A stretch of 45,209 nt of DNA. Origin: a virus. Positions 32,053 to 38,201 of the stretch are shown piece after piece. Both the position numbers and the translations under genes were made by a program. Positions within the stretch are counted from its first letter, which is position 1. Each line of letters opens with the position of its first letter. The notes under the pieces were generated by a model. That model searched no databases. It was not told where the DNA came from and saw only the letters and a list, made by a program, of their open reading frames with translations. Where the stretch lies: the IMG/VR virus record IMGVR_UViG_3300005253_000012, positions 1-45,209 of that record. One strand, 5' to 3'.

Positions 32053-32581
32053 GAAATCTTACGAGAGACGGAACGAAGACGGGGAGTGGGTGTCGGAGAG
32101 CTCGGGTGTCGAAAACTCGGCTTCACTGGTGGAGCCTGTCATCATAGCGGGCGACGAGTCAGGACCATCACCGGATCTGACGGACGACTCGGGACCGTCG
32201 CTGCCATTGATTACGGCTGTGGAGGGGACAACATTCAGCCCCGCAAGGCAAGAGATTTTCAGCGATATATTCATGGAGCGTGAGCGTCAAGACGAGAAGT
32301 GGGGGCCAGTACCCAGGCAAAACCACACATTTGGAAGGTGGCTACAAATCCTTATTGAGGAGCTGGGCGAGGCGAGCGAGGCCAACCTAAACGTCGTGTT
32401 CTCGACCGAGACGGGCAATGATGTGGCGCACAGGGAAGCCGATGTAGACCACGAGCTCACCCAGGCAGCAGCAGTGCTAGTGGCCTGGCTCGAGCACCGG
32501 GCAGGCATACGAGAGCAGCAGGGGCCAAGCAAGCAACACCTGGCAGCAATCAGAGACGATCAGCAAAGGAGAAGCGAATGA
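32042..32581 (+). CDS. MazG-like nucleotide pyrophosphohydrolase
   Basis: 179 residues. The first 65 are polar and disordered (GDESGPSPDLTDDSGPS). From about 70 the phage MazG-like pattern appears: FMERERQDEKWGPVPRQNHT, FGRWLQILIEELGEASEANL with the E-x-x-E metal-binding helix, then DVDHELTQAAAVLVAWLEHR with the second acidic helix (H-E-L-x-Q). This all-alpha NTPase family hydrolyses NTPs to NMPs; in phages it may clean nucleotide pools or lower (p)ppGpp-type signals to delay host death. Overlaps the next gene by four bases. Confidence 0.75.
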   Translation: METKKSYERRNEDGEWVSESSGVENSASLVEPVIIAGDESGPSPDLTDDSGPSLPLITAVEGTTFSPARQEIFSDIFMERERQDEKWGPVPRQNHTFGRWLQILIEELGEASEANLNVVFSTETGNDVAHREADVDHELTQAAAVLVAWLEHRAGIREQQGPSKQHLAAIRDDQQRRSE

Positions 32582-32808
32582 AAGCATTACGCATGATGGT
32601 CGGGTTTATGTGTGGACTAACAACGATAGTCGCCGTGCTGTGGCTGCTATCGGTGCTGTGGCAGGCACCGATCTTGATACTGGCAGTGGTTCTATTCCCT
32701 ATCAGTCTGTTGTTTCTGCCCCTGGTGCCAACCATCCTCGCTGTGGTGCACACGTATGTCATCATCGCACTGGCGAGCCTAACGGTAGCCCTATTCGATG
32801 GCAGCTAA
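32578..32808 (+). CDS. Small two-helix membrane protein
   Basis: 76 residues, almost wholly hydrophobic: helix 1 about 5-27 (RMMVGFMCGLTTIVAVLWLL) and a longer hydrophobic run 30-70 (APILILAVVLFPISLLFLPL, VPTILAVVHTYVIIALASL) that can hold one or two more helices. Such small proteins may be holins, envelope-stress or superinfection-exclusion proteins. It is far from the endolysin. Overlaps the following small gene by 11 bases. Confidence 0.6.
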   Translation: MKALRMMVGFMCGLTTIVAVLWLLSVLWQAPILILAVVLFPISLLFLPLVPTILAVVHTYVIIALASLTVALFDGS

Positions 32809-32959
32809 GAAAGTACTGACTGAGAGAGTAGCGTTCTATCTGACCAAGAAAGAAGTGGTTGCCTTGAGGGCAGCAGCGCAGAGGGATTGCAGGTCGGTAT
32901 CAAGCATGGCCCGTAAGCTAATCAGCGATGGCGTCAAGGAGCAGCAGCGTGGCCGCTAA
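32798..32959 (+). CDS. 53-residue ribbon-helix-helix-like protein
   Basis: The frame from ATG 32798 reads ERVAFYLTKKEVVALRAAAQ, RDCRSVSSMARKLISDGVKE and a basic end (QQRGR). A strand with alternating residues (RVAFYLT), then a helix (KKEVVALRAAAQRD) and, after the short turn, a second helix (SVSSMARKLISDGV) is the Arc/CopG/MetJ arrangement. Dimers of this fold bind DNA with the strand pair. It sits between membrane and HTH genes and overlaps both, and could regulate this block. Confidence 0.6.
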   Translation: MAAKKVLTERVAFYLTKKEVVALRAAAQRDCRSVSSMARKLISDGVKEQQRGR

Positions 32960-33296
32960 GAAGGGCACGAGCGAGGGGGTCAAGTTCCAGCTCCGCAAGG
33001 GACTATCGCTGAACAAGGGGTGCGAGGCAGCGGGGTACAGCAAGAGCACGCTGTGGCGCCAGCGCCAGGCAGATCCCAAGCTCGATGCTGAGATCAAGAA
33101 CCTGATGGCGGGGCGTAAGCCGCTGAGGTCAACGCACCTAAATCTCACGGGAAGGGGCACAAAACAGGCACAAGGGGCCCAGGAATTCTGGGACAGGTGG
33201 AATGCAGCAGCCAAGAAGGGCAAGCTGCGCAAGGAGTTCGGGCTTCGCATAAACGATCGGCGCCCACCAGTCAGGAGGGTAATCGTAATCACATGA
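32949..33296 (+). CDS. HTH-like basic DNA-binding protein
   Basis: 115 residues from GTG 32949, chosen because AAGGAG lies eight bases upstream; ATG 32928 in the same frame has none. VKFQLRKGLSLNKGCEAAGY then SKSTLWRQRQADPKLDAEIK is a resolvase-like helix-turn-helix (C-E-A-A-G-Y-S-K-S-T-L-W-R-Q). The rest is basic with a Trp-containing helix (EFWDRWNAAAKKGKL) and a tail rich in Arg (RINDRRPPVRRV). Lacks a catalytic domain. Likely binds DNA; a terminase-small-subunit-like role is a weak alternative. Confidence 0.6.
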   Translation: MAAKKGTSEGVKFQLRKGLSLNKGCEAAGYSKSTLWRQRQADPKLDAEIKNLMAGRKPLRSTHLNLTGRGTKQAQGAQEFWDRWNAAAKKGKLRKEFGLRINDRRPPVRRVIVIT

Positions 33297-33472
33297 GTGG
33301 CGTCCGATATAAGGATTGCTACTGCCACACCTGCGATCGAGACATCCATCACTTGGGTATTGCAGGGCACCGAGCAGCACACCGTAGACGTCGAGAAGAT
33401 TGCCGGATAACATTCAGCGACGGAAGGACATCTTATTATCGGTACTCCCGCATAAAGGAGGCAACGGCATGA
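33293..33472 (+). CDS. 59-residue C2H2-type zinc-finger protein
   Basis: ATG 33293 overlaps the previous stop (ATGA). The first part reads CYCHTCDRDIHHLGIAGHRA then AHRRRRED: C11-x2-C14-x11-H26-x3-H30, a classic single C2H2 finger followed by four Arg residues. The C-terminal part is polar with Tyr (TSYYRYSR). Single C2H2 fingers occur in actinobacterial and other phages and in Ros/MucR regulators. It may bind DNA or take part in protein contacts. Confidence 0.65.
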   Translation: MSGVRYKDCYCHTCDRDIHHLGIAGHRAAHRRRREDCRITFSDGRTSYYRYSRIKEATA

Positions 33473-33810
33473 GAAAACTCAAGGCACTGGAGCACCACAT
33501 ATCGACAAACCGACTGGACGAGATGGGTGCGTGCGACCACTACATCGACCGCTTCGCCAAGCAGTTCCCAAAGTCAGTGAAGATCACGAGAAAGAACCTG
33601 CAGGCGGTAGCAAGATGGATCCCTGCTTGGTGGTTCGAGACTCAGTACCTGAGATTGAACGACAAAACCTACCACGATCTAAGTAGTCGGGCCTTTTACC
33701 TGTGTATAGATCGGGGCATTGAAGCGAGAACACCCGTGACCAGGGCGCACACTATCGAGCACAAGCGCATACGCATGGAAGTCCTGGCTGACTACCTCGG
33801 GCTGCCATGA
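33469..33810 (+). CDS. Basic helical protein, unknown function
   Basis: 113 residues from ATG 33469 with a strong AAAGGAGG site. His-, Lys- and Arg-rich helices (MRKLKALEHHISTNRLDEMG, DHYIDRFAKQFPKSVKI, NLQAVARWIPAWWFETQYLR) and a region with one Cys. Near the end HTIEHKRIRMEVLADYLGL forms another helix. Possibly DNA-binding. No motif recognised. Confidence 0.55.
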   Translation: MRKLKALEHHISTNRLDEMGACDHYIDRFAKQFPKSVKITRKNLQAVARWIPAWWFETQYLRLNDKTYHDLSSRAFYLCIDRGIEARTPVTRAHTIEHKRIRMEVLADYLGLP

Positions 33811-33905
33811 CCACCTACTCACGCCACGGTCGAGGATCTCGGACGGCTGGGGTTCGAGGTCGTATGAAGACTCAAAAAGACTCGTCAGCCAAGCGCAGTA
33901 AGTAG
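33807..33905 (+). CDS. 32-residue highly basic peptide
   Basis: ATG 33807 overlaps the previous stop (ATGA). The product (MTTYSRHGRGSRTAGVRGRM, KTQKDSSAKRSK) has eleven Arg/Lys and almost no hydrophobic residues, so it is a disordered, probably nucleic-acid-binding peptide if made. Its last 27 bases lie in the left arm and loop of the inverted repeat at 33879-33914. The only support is coupling and the open frame, so it may be leader sequence. Confidence 0.35.
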   Translation: MTTYSRHGRGSRTAGVRGRMKTQKDSSAKRSK

Positions 33906-33914
33906 CGACGAGTC
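33879..33914. repeat. Inverted repeat with 8-base arms upstream of the fibre genes
   Basis: GACTCGTC (33879-33886) and GACGAGTC (33907-33914) are perfect inverted copies 20 bases apart, just upstream of the terminator at 33933. The right arm overlaps a weak -35-like box (TAGCGA, 33903-33908; TACCAT at 33926-33931, 17-base spacer). May be a repressor site or RNA stem linked to the terminator. Confidence 0.45.
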
Positions 33915-33932
33915 GAGATACGTGCTACCATG

Positions 33933-33958
33933 GAGCCCTCAGACGAGGGCTCTTTTTC
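33933..33958 (+). terminator. Rho-independent terminator with built-in ribosome site
   Basis: GAGCCCTC (33933-33940) pairs perfectly with GAGGGCTC (33945-33952), loop AGAC, then TTTTTCT. This is the clearest terminator in the window. The GAGGG of the 3' arm is also the only ribosome site for the ATG at 33960, one base after the U-run. Confidence 0.8.
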
Positions 33959-33959
33959 T

Positions 33960-34337
33960 ATGGCGGAAGAAAAACTAATCATCACGGAAGAGGATGCAAA
34001 CAACGCTGTTGGCTTCCGCATTGATGACATAAAGGAGTTCGACTATGAGCTGCGTCAGAGCGGCGGAGGTACGACGCAGCTTCTCGTGCTAACGCTGGCC
34101 GATCGCACGGTGACGTTCAGTGGCGCCGAGGCTACGACGGTGTACGCCACGATCAAAGACTCGTTCAGCGAGGGCGGTGCAGATGCCTCGCCAGCGCCAA
34201 TCGAGACCACACAAGCGAGCATAGATGTAGCGACGCAGTTGATAGCTGAACTGCAGAAGGCTCTATCAGCGGTGGCGGGTGGCGTGTTCATCCGGGTAGG
34301 GACTGACGGCACACCAATAGAGATGGACGCAAGCTAG
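33960..34337 (+). CDS. Short fibre-N-terminus paralogue
   Basis: 125 residues from ATG 33960; an in-frame ATG at 33930 lies inside the terminator stem region and has no ribosome site. It starts MAEEKLIITEEDANNAVGFR and is homologous along its whole length to residues 1-120 of the next protein: the strand-rich part (TTQLLVLTLADRTVTFSGAE), the phrase IKDSFSEGGADASPAPIETT and the final AVAGGVFIRVGTDG. It then stops, where the neighbour continues into the fibre shaft. It is either a stub left by recombination, or a separate adaptor protein for the fibre base. Ends one base before the neighbour's GTG. Confidence 0.7.
   Translation: MAEEKLIITEEDANNAVGFRIDDIKEFDYELRQSGGGTTQLLVLTLADRTVTFSGAEATTVYATIKDSFSEGGADASPAPIETTQASIDVATQLIAELQKALSAVAGGVFIRVGTDGTPIEMDAS
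34143..34207 (+). repeat. 65-bp perfect direct repeat, copy 1 (copy 2 at 34526-34590)
   Basis: The two 65-base segments are identical and lie at matching codons of the two neighbouring fibre genes, 383 bases apart. The flanking DNA has diverged (for example synonymous changes on both sides), so the repeat is either under strong constraint or was renewed by recombination. Confidence 0.9.
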
Positions 34338-35653
34338 TGGCAGAAGAGAAACTAATCATCGTCGAGGAGGACGCCACGAATGCAGTAGGTTTTCGTATTG
34401 ACGACATCAATGATCTAACCTACGAGGAGCGTCAAAGCGGAGGGCTAGGTACGATCCAGCTACTAAACTTAGAGCTGGGGAGCGGCAAGAGGGTATCATT
34501 CAGAGGGGCCGAAGCAGTAACGGTCTACGCCACGATCAAAGACTCGTTCAGCGAGGGCGGTGCAGATGCCTCGCCAGCGCCAATCGAGACAACCCAGGCT
34601 AGCATACTGACACAGATGGAGCTGATAGATGACATGCGTGACGCTCTCTCGAGCGTGGCGGGTGGTGTATTCATGCGGATCGGGACGGACGGAGTACCGC
34701 TGAAAGTAACGATAACCGGAATAGATCACAACATTCTCGACGGCGACGTACATGGCGACAGCGTGGCCGATGCTGTTACTCAGGGTTCGCTTGTCGTCGG
34801 AAACGCAACCCCGAAATGGGATGAACTTATTTTAGGCGCAGATAATGATGTCCTGGCCAGCGACGGATCGGATCTTGCTTATGAAACGCTCGCTTCGCTT
34901 TTGAAAGCGACCCTATTGACCTCCGATGGGGATCTGCTTGTCAGGACTGGAGGAAACGTAACCCGATTGGCGGCGGGTGCGGCCGACGAGCTTTTAGCAA
35001 TCTCCGGCGGAGATCCGACCTGGGTAAATAAGATCAGCCGTAAACAATTTATAACTAACTATCCGACCTATTTCAAAGATTGGCGTGATTTAGTTGGTTT
35101 TACAGAGGCGCACTCAGGTACAGGTGCATTTACGGCCGGGTTTATGTTCGGAACGATCAAAACAGGAACAACACTAAACTCGGAAGGAATTATTCATTCA
35201 ACCGATCACTTTTGGGTACTTACTGGCACGACAGCATTTATCACACAGTTGTTGACTAGAATAAATATTGACACTGTTGTTACTAATTCACTGATATGGA
35301 TTGGCATGTTCGATAATCAAACTGCACCGACTGCAACCGAGGAGCATATAGGTTGGAAGATATTGAATGGCGATTTATTTGCTAGCTGTGGAAATGGATC
35401 AGATGGAAACTTAGAAGATACCGGAGTAGACATTGTGGCGTTTGGTACATATGACCTATATATAAAGAACACACCCAATAAGGTTGAATATTATGTCAGT
35501 AATGTTCTAAAGGCTACCTTCGAAACCAACCTACCTACATCGGGATTTGAGCTTCATATTACTTACTATGTGAAAACGACGGATACGGTTAGTAAGCAGT
35601 TCAAAACATTTCCGTTCTGGCTGACACACGGACCTAATGTAGACTTTGACTAG
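34337..35653 (+). CDS. Tail fibre/tailspike protein with AT-rich receptor-binding domain
   Basis: 438 residues from GTG 34337. Residues 1-120 are the module shared with the previous gene and probably bind the virion. Residues about 130-230 are the repetitive shaft (DHNILDGDVHGDSVADAV, GSLVVGNATPKWDELILGAD, GDLLVRTGGNVTRLAAGAAD, ELLAISGGDPTWVNK) typical of fibres. From about 240 to the end a beta-rich jelly-roll or lectin-like domain follows (HSTDHFWVLTGTTAFITQLL, HIGWKILNGDLFASCGNGSD, KVEYYVSNVLKATFETNLPT). G+C falls to 30-40% in this part (I counted 18, 23 and 24 of 60 bases in the lines at 35041, 35161, 35341) against 40 of 60 at 36721, so the tip was probably acquired by transfer. It should set host range. 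Confidence 0.8.
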   Translation: MAEEKLIIVEEDATNAVGFRIDDINDLTYEERQSGGLGTIQLLNLELGSGKRVSFRGAEAVTVYATIKDSFSEGGADASPAPIETTQASILTQMELIDDMRDALSSVAGGVFMRIGTDGVPLKVTITGIDHNILDGDVHGDSVADAVTQGSLVVGNATPKWDELILGADNDVLASDGSDLAYETLASLLKATLLTSDGDLLVRTGGNVTRLAAGAADELLAISGGDPTWVNKISRKQFITNYPTYFKDWRDLVGFTEAHSGTGAFTAGFMFGTIKTGTTLNSEGIIHSTDHFWVLTGTTAFITQLLTRINIDTVVTNSLIWIGMFDNQTAPTATEEHIGWKILNGDLFASCGNGSDGNLEDTGVDIVAFGTYDLYIKNTPNKVEYYVSNVLKATFETNLPTSGFELHITYYVKTTDTVSKQFKTFPFWLTHGPNVDFD

Positions 35654-35730
35654 GGGCCGGCAGCACGCGATCATCGCACTAAAGGACAGGCTAAGCGGTA
35701 CACTATTGAAATGAGACAACTGGGGGCCAT

Positions 35731-35940
35731 ATGAGCAAACACAAGAGAAGCAAGTTGACAGATCCGATGACCACAGAGAAGGCGGTAAGGTTGCTAGCAA
35801 AGCAGCGTGACGAGAGAGTCAAAGCGGTGCAGGTGGGCATACAGGAGCTGCTTGAAAAGTACGACTGCGCCTTGGACATGCGGATCACGTTGGGCAGCCA
35901 GGGGGTTGCAGGGAGCAGCATTGTAATTAGCCCGAAGTAA
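35731..35940 (+). CDS. Small helical protein before the terminase genes
   Basis: 69 residues. Basic start (SKHKRSKL), a long helix (TTEKAVRLLAKQRDERVKAV, QVGIQELLEKYDCALD) and a strand with ITLGSQGVAGSSIVI. ATG 35731 is preceded by a weak GGGGG site. Small proteins of this sort are common beside terminase genes; a head or packaging accessory is possible. The 77-base gap upstream and the 50-base gap downstream hold no clear element apart from a 5-bp stem (ACACC/GGTGT) before the small terminase. Confidence 0.55.
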   Translation: MSKHKRSKLTDPMTTEKAVRLLAKQRDERVKAVQVGIQELLEKYDCALDMRITLGSQGVAGSSIVISPK

Positions 35941-35990
35941 TTGTGTAGCTTGAAACATTAGCCGAGACACCATCCGGAAGGGTGTAAGCA

Positions 35991-36410
35991 ATGGCCAAGC
36001 AGCTAACGAGAAAACAGCAAAGACTATGCGAGATCATCGTCAGTCACCCCGAGTTCAGCCACGAGCAGGCTGCAGTTGAGGCCGGCTATCAGCTATCGGG
36101 CGCACGGGGCCGGGCATCCTACAACCTCCGCCAGCCCCATGTCCGGCGTTATATCGACGAGCTGCGCAAGATCCTACTGCCGGCACTCAACAGAGAGAAC
36201 GTGGCATTCAGGCTGCAGGAGATTATCGAGATCCCACTTGAAGCCCACAACTTCAACCCCAACGCCAGGGTCAGTGCTGCTCGAGAGGTCGGGCGCATGT
36301 ACGGATGGGGCAAGGAAGAAGTACACCACACACACGAGCTCGAAGGACTCGAAGACTTCACTGTTGTCTTTCACACAGAGGACGAGGTAGACGACGGTGA
36401 AAGCTCTTGA
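35991..36410 (+). CDS. terS: Terminase small subunit
   Basis: 139 residues. The start LTRKQQRLCEIIVSHPEFSH then EQAAVEAGYQLSGARGRASY and NLRQPHVRRYIDELR is the Terminase_2 pattern: helix-turn-helix of the A-A-x-x-A-G-Y type followed by the L-R-x-P-x-V-x-x-Y-I linker. A central helical part (LQEIIEIPLEAHNFNPNARV, AAREVGRMYGWGKEE) would make the oligomer ring. The end is acidic (HTEDEVDDGES), the part that usually contacts the large subunit. It recognises the packaging site. The gene overlaps terL by 14 bases. Confidence 0.85.
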   Translation: MAKQLTRKQQRLCEIIVSHPEFSHEQAAVEAGYQLSGARGRASYNLRQPHVRRYIDELRKILLPALNRENVAFRLQEIIEIPLEAHNFNPNARVSAAREVGRMYGWGKEEVHHTHELEGLEDFTVVFHTEDEVDDGESS

Positions 36411-37809
36411 CTTTCTCAAGCTAGCGAAGTTCACTCCGAAGCAGCTCATAGCATGGTGGAAGATCTATCCCGGCAGCGAGGGGAAGGGTAAGCGCTTCCT
36501 GCTATACGGCGGCGCCAGGGGAGGCGGCAAGTCACGCTTCCTACGATGGGCACTGCTCGGGCTGCTGATCTACTGGGGCAAGATCAATAAGCTCAAGGGC
36601 GTGAAGGTGGTGCTGTTCGCAGAAGACTACCCAACGCTGACCGACAGACAGATCGGCCCAATGCAAGACGAGTTCCCCAAGTGGCTGGGAGAATTGAAGC
36701 GCACCCAGGCAGACGGGCTCGGCTTCCACCTGCGACCCGAGTGGGGCGGCGGACACCTGCTACTGCGAAACATGGGTGAGGACATCAGCAAGTACAAGTC
36801 TGCAGAGTTCGCAGCTATAGCGATCGATGAGCTCACCTTCTGGGATTACAGCGAGTTCGAGATACTGCGTGGATCCTTGCGATGGGCTGGCATAGGACAG
36901 ACTATCTTCCTGGCAGCCACCAACCCTGGAGGCAAGGGCCATCTGTGGGTGAAGGACCTGTGGATAGATAAGAAGCTGACCAGGCACCCCGAGCTCGAGC
37001 CCATCTTTCAAACGTTCGACTTCGTGCAGGCTCTACCGACAGACAACCCCTACCTCGAGCAGACCTACTGGGATGACCTGGCTACACTATCCGAGCAGCT
37101 CAAGAGGGCGTGGCTGTACGGAGACTGGACTGTGTTTGAGGGCCAGGTCTTCACCGAATGGAACCCACTCATTCACACCTGCGATCCGTTCAACATCCCC
37201 GAGGACTGGCCGAAGTGGAGAGGCATCGACCCCGGCTACACGGCGCCGGCATGCACGCTATGGTTTGCAATGAACCCCGAGATGGGCAGGATCTATGTCT
37301 ATCGAGAGGCATACGGGCCAGGACGCAGCGACGAGGCCATGGCCAAGGTCATAGCTGAGTGGAGCAGGGGCGAGACCTACCAAATGAGCTACGCAGATGG
37401 GTCTCTATGGGTGGCATACAAGACTCAGCAAGCAGGCTACACCAGTGGGTACGATGTCTTTATGAGTCAGAAGCCACCTATCCTTATGGAGCCTGGCAAC
37501 AAACAGCGGATCAATGGCAAGCGCAAGGTACATGACGTGCTCGGCAAGCTCAAGGATGGCGGGCCAGGCGTCGTGTTCTTCAAGACCTGTGTCAACCTGA
37601 TCCGCACGCTGCCGGCGCTGCCCTACTCCAAGAAGGCGGGCAAACTCGAGGACGTGGACACTGACGCAGAGGATCACGCCTATGACGCATTCAGGTACGG
37701 ACTGACGAGACTAGCGCCCGAGAGCAGAAGGGGAGATAATGATAAAGCCGACCCAGACACAGCGAAGTGGGTGGCACAGCAAGAGCGACTAGCGGCAGCA
37801 TTTGGATGA
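36397..37809 (+). CDS. terL: Terminase large subunit
   Basis: 470 residues from GTG 36397. ATPase domain: Walker A GGARGGGKS (38-46), adenine/coupling strands VVLFAEDYPTLTDRQ, Walker B IAIDELTF with D144-E145, then the coupling phrase FLAATNPGGKGHLW. Nuclease domain (RNase H fold): first Asp in WRGIDPGYTAPACTLWFAMN (D278), further acidic residues in QMSYADGSLW and DTDAEDHAYDAFRYGL at the end. It pumps DNA into the procapsid through the portal and cuts the concatemer. All motifs are intact. The type of packaging (cos or headful) is not visible from the protein alone. Confidence 0.93.
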   Translation: MKALDFLKLAKFTPKQLIAWWKIYPGSEGKGKRFLLYGGARGGGKSRFLRWALLGLLIYWGKINKLKGVKVVLFAEDYPTLTDRQIGPMQDEFPKWLGELKRTQADGLGFHLRPEWGGGHLLLRNMGEDISKYKSAEFAAIAIDELTFWDYSEFEILRGSLRWAGIGQTIFLAATNPGGKGHLWVKDLWIDKKLTRHPELEPIFQTFDFVQALPTDNPYLEQTYWDDLATLSEQLKRAWLYGDWTVFEGQVFTEWNPLIHTCDPFNIPEDWPKWRGIDPGYTAPACTLWFAMNPEMGRIYVYREAYGPGRSDEAMAKVIAEWSRGETYQMSYADGSLWVAYKTQQAGYTSGYDVFMSQKPPILMEPGNKQRINGKRKVHDVLGKLKDGGPGVVFFKTCVNLIRTLPALPYSKKAGKLEDVDTDAEDHAYDAFRYGLTRLAPESRRGDNDKADPDTAKWVAQQERLAAAFG

Positions 37810-37830
37810 GCAGGTGTTTCGAGAGAAGGG

Positions 37831-37862
37831 CTGAACGACTGAACGACTGAACGAGAGAACGA
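37831..37862 (+). repeat. Tandem 8-bp repeat, three perfect and one variant copy
   Basis: CTGAACGA at 37831-37838, 37839-37846 and 37847-37854, then GAGAACGA at 37855-37862. The array overlaps the left arm of the inverted repeat and ends at the ribosome site of the next gene. Could be a protein-binding array (iteron-like) or a slippage product. Confidence 0.8.
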
Positions 37863-37875
37863 AAGGAGATCCACC

Positions 37876-38088
37876 ATGCACACCACGATTACGTACTGCT
37901 ACACCGACGGCAAGGGCAACGAGCAAGTGAACTATGTTTCTAACGAGCGGGGCGGAGGTCAGGTTGGTTACGACATTGACGAGTTCACCGCCCGAGTCTG
38001 GATCAACAACGAGAACGGCAAAGAGACTACGGTGTTTCCGCTTAGCCGACTCGTGTTCATCCGGGCAGTAGTGGGCACAGGCGAGTAA
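37876..38088 (+). CDS. Small beta-rich protein between terminase and portal
   Basis: 70 residues from ATG 37876 with GAAAGGAG upstream. It reads as five or six short strands: HTTITYCYTDGKGNEQVNYV, GGGQVGYDIDEFTARVWINN, KETTVFPLSRLVFIRAVVG. It resembles small barrel or Sm-like proteins but carries no named motif. Inverted repeats of 17 bp flank it on both sides, so it may be a movable or separately regulated cassette. Function unknown. The 113 bases after its stop up to the portal start hold only the right arm and hairpin. Confidence 0.65.
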   Translation: MHTTITYCYTDGKGNEQVNYVSNERGGGQVGYDIDEFTARVWINNENGKETTVFPLSRLVFIRAVVGTGE

Positions 38089-38201
38089 CGAGAAGGTTCA
38101 GCCCTTCTCTCGGAGCACTCGGATGAGATGGTGGATCAGGCACATACTGTGGGCATGGAAACAATTACGTGCACGTCGACGTAACGAGAGGAAGGGCACG
38201 C

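Larger units (their letters stand above)
37820..38112. repeat. 17-bp perfect inverted repeat bracketing the gene at 37876
   Basis: CGAGAGAAGGGCTGAAC (37820-37836) and its exact reverse complement at 38096-38112 flank one small gene with 259 bases between them. The right arm also contains a short local hairpin (GAGAAGG 38090-38096 with CCTTCTC 38103-38109), which would compete with long-range pairing. Confidence 0.85.

Noticed and set aside
34143-34590. Diversity-generating retroelement template/variable repeat pair
   Set aside because: The copies are identical with no adenine-directed differences and there is no reverse transcriptase gene in the window.
37831-37862. CRISPR array
   Set aside because: Units are 8 bases, directly adjacent without spacers, and no cas gene is present.
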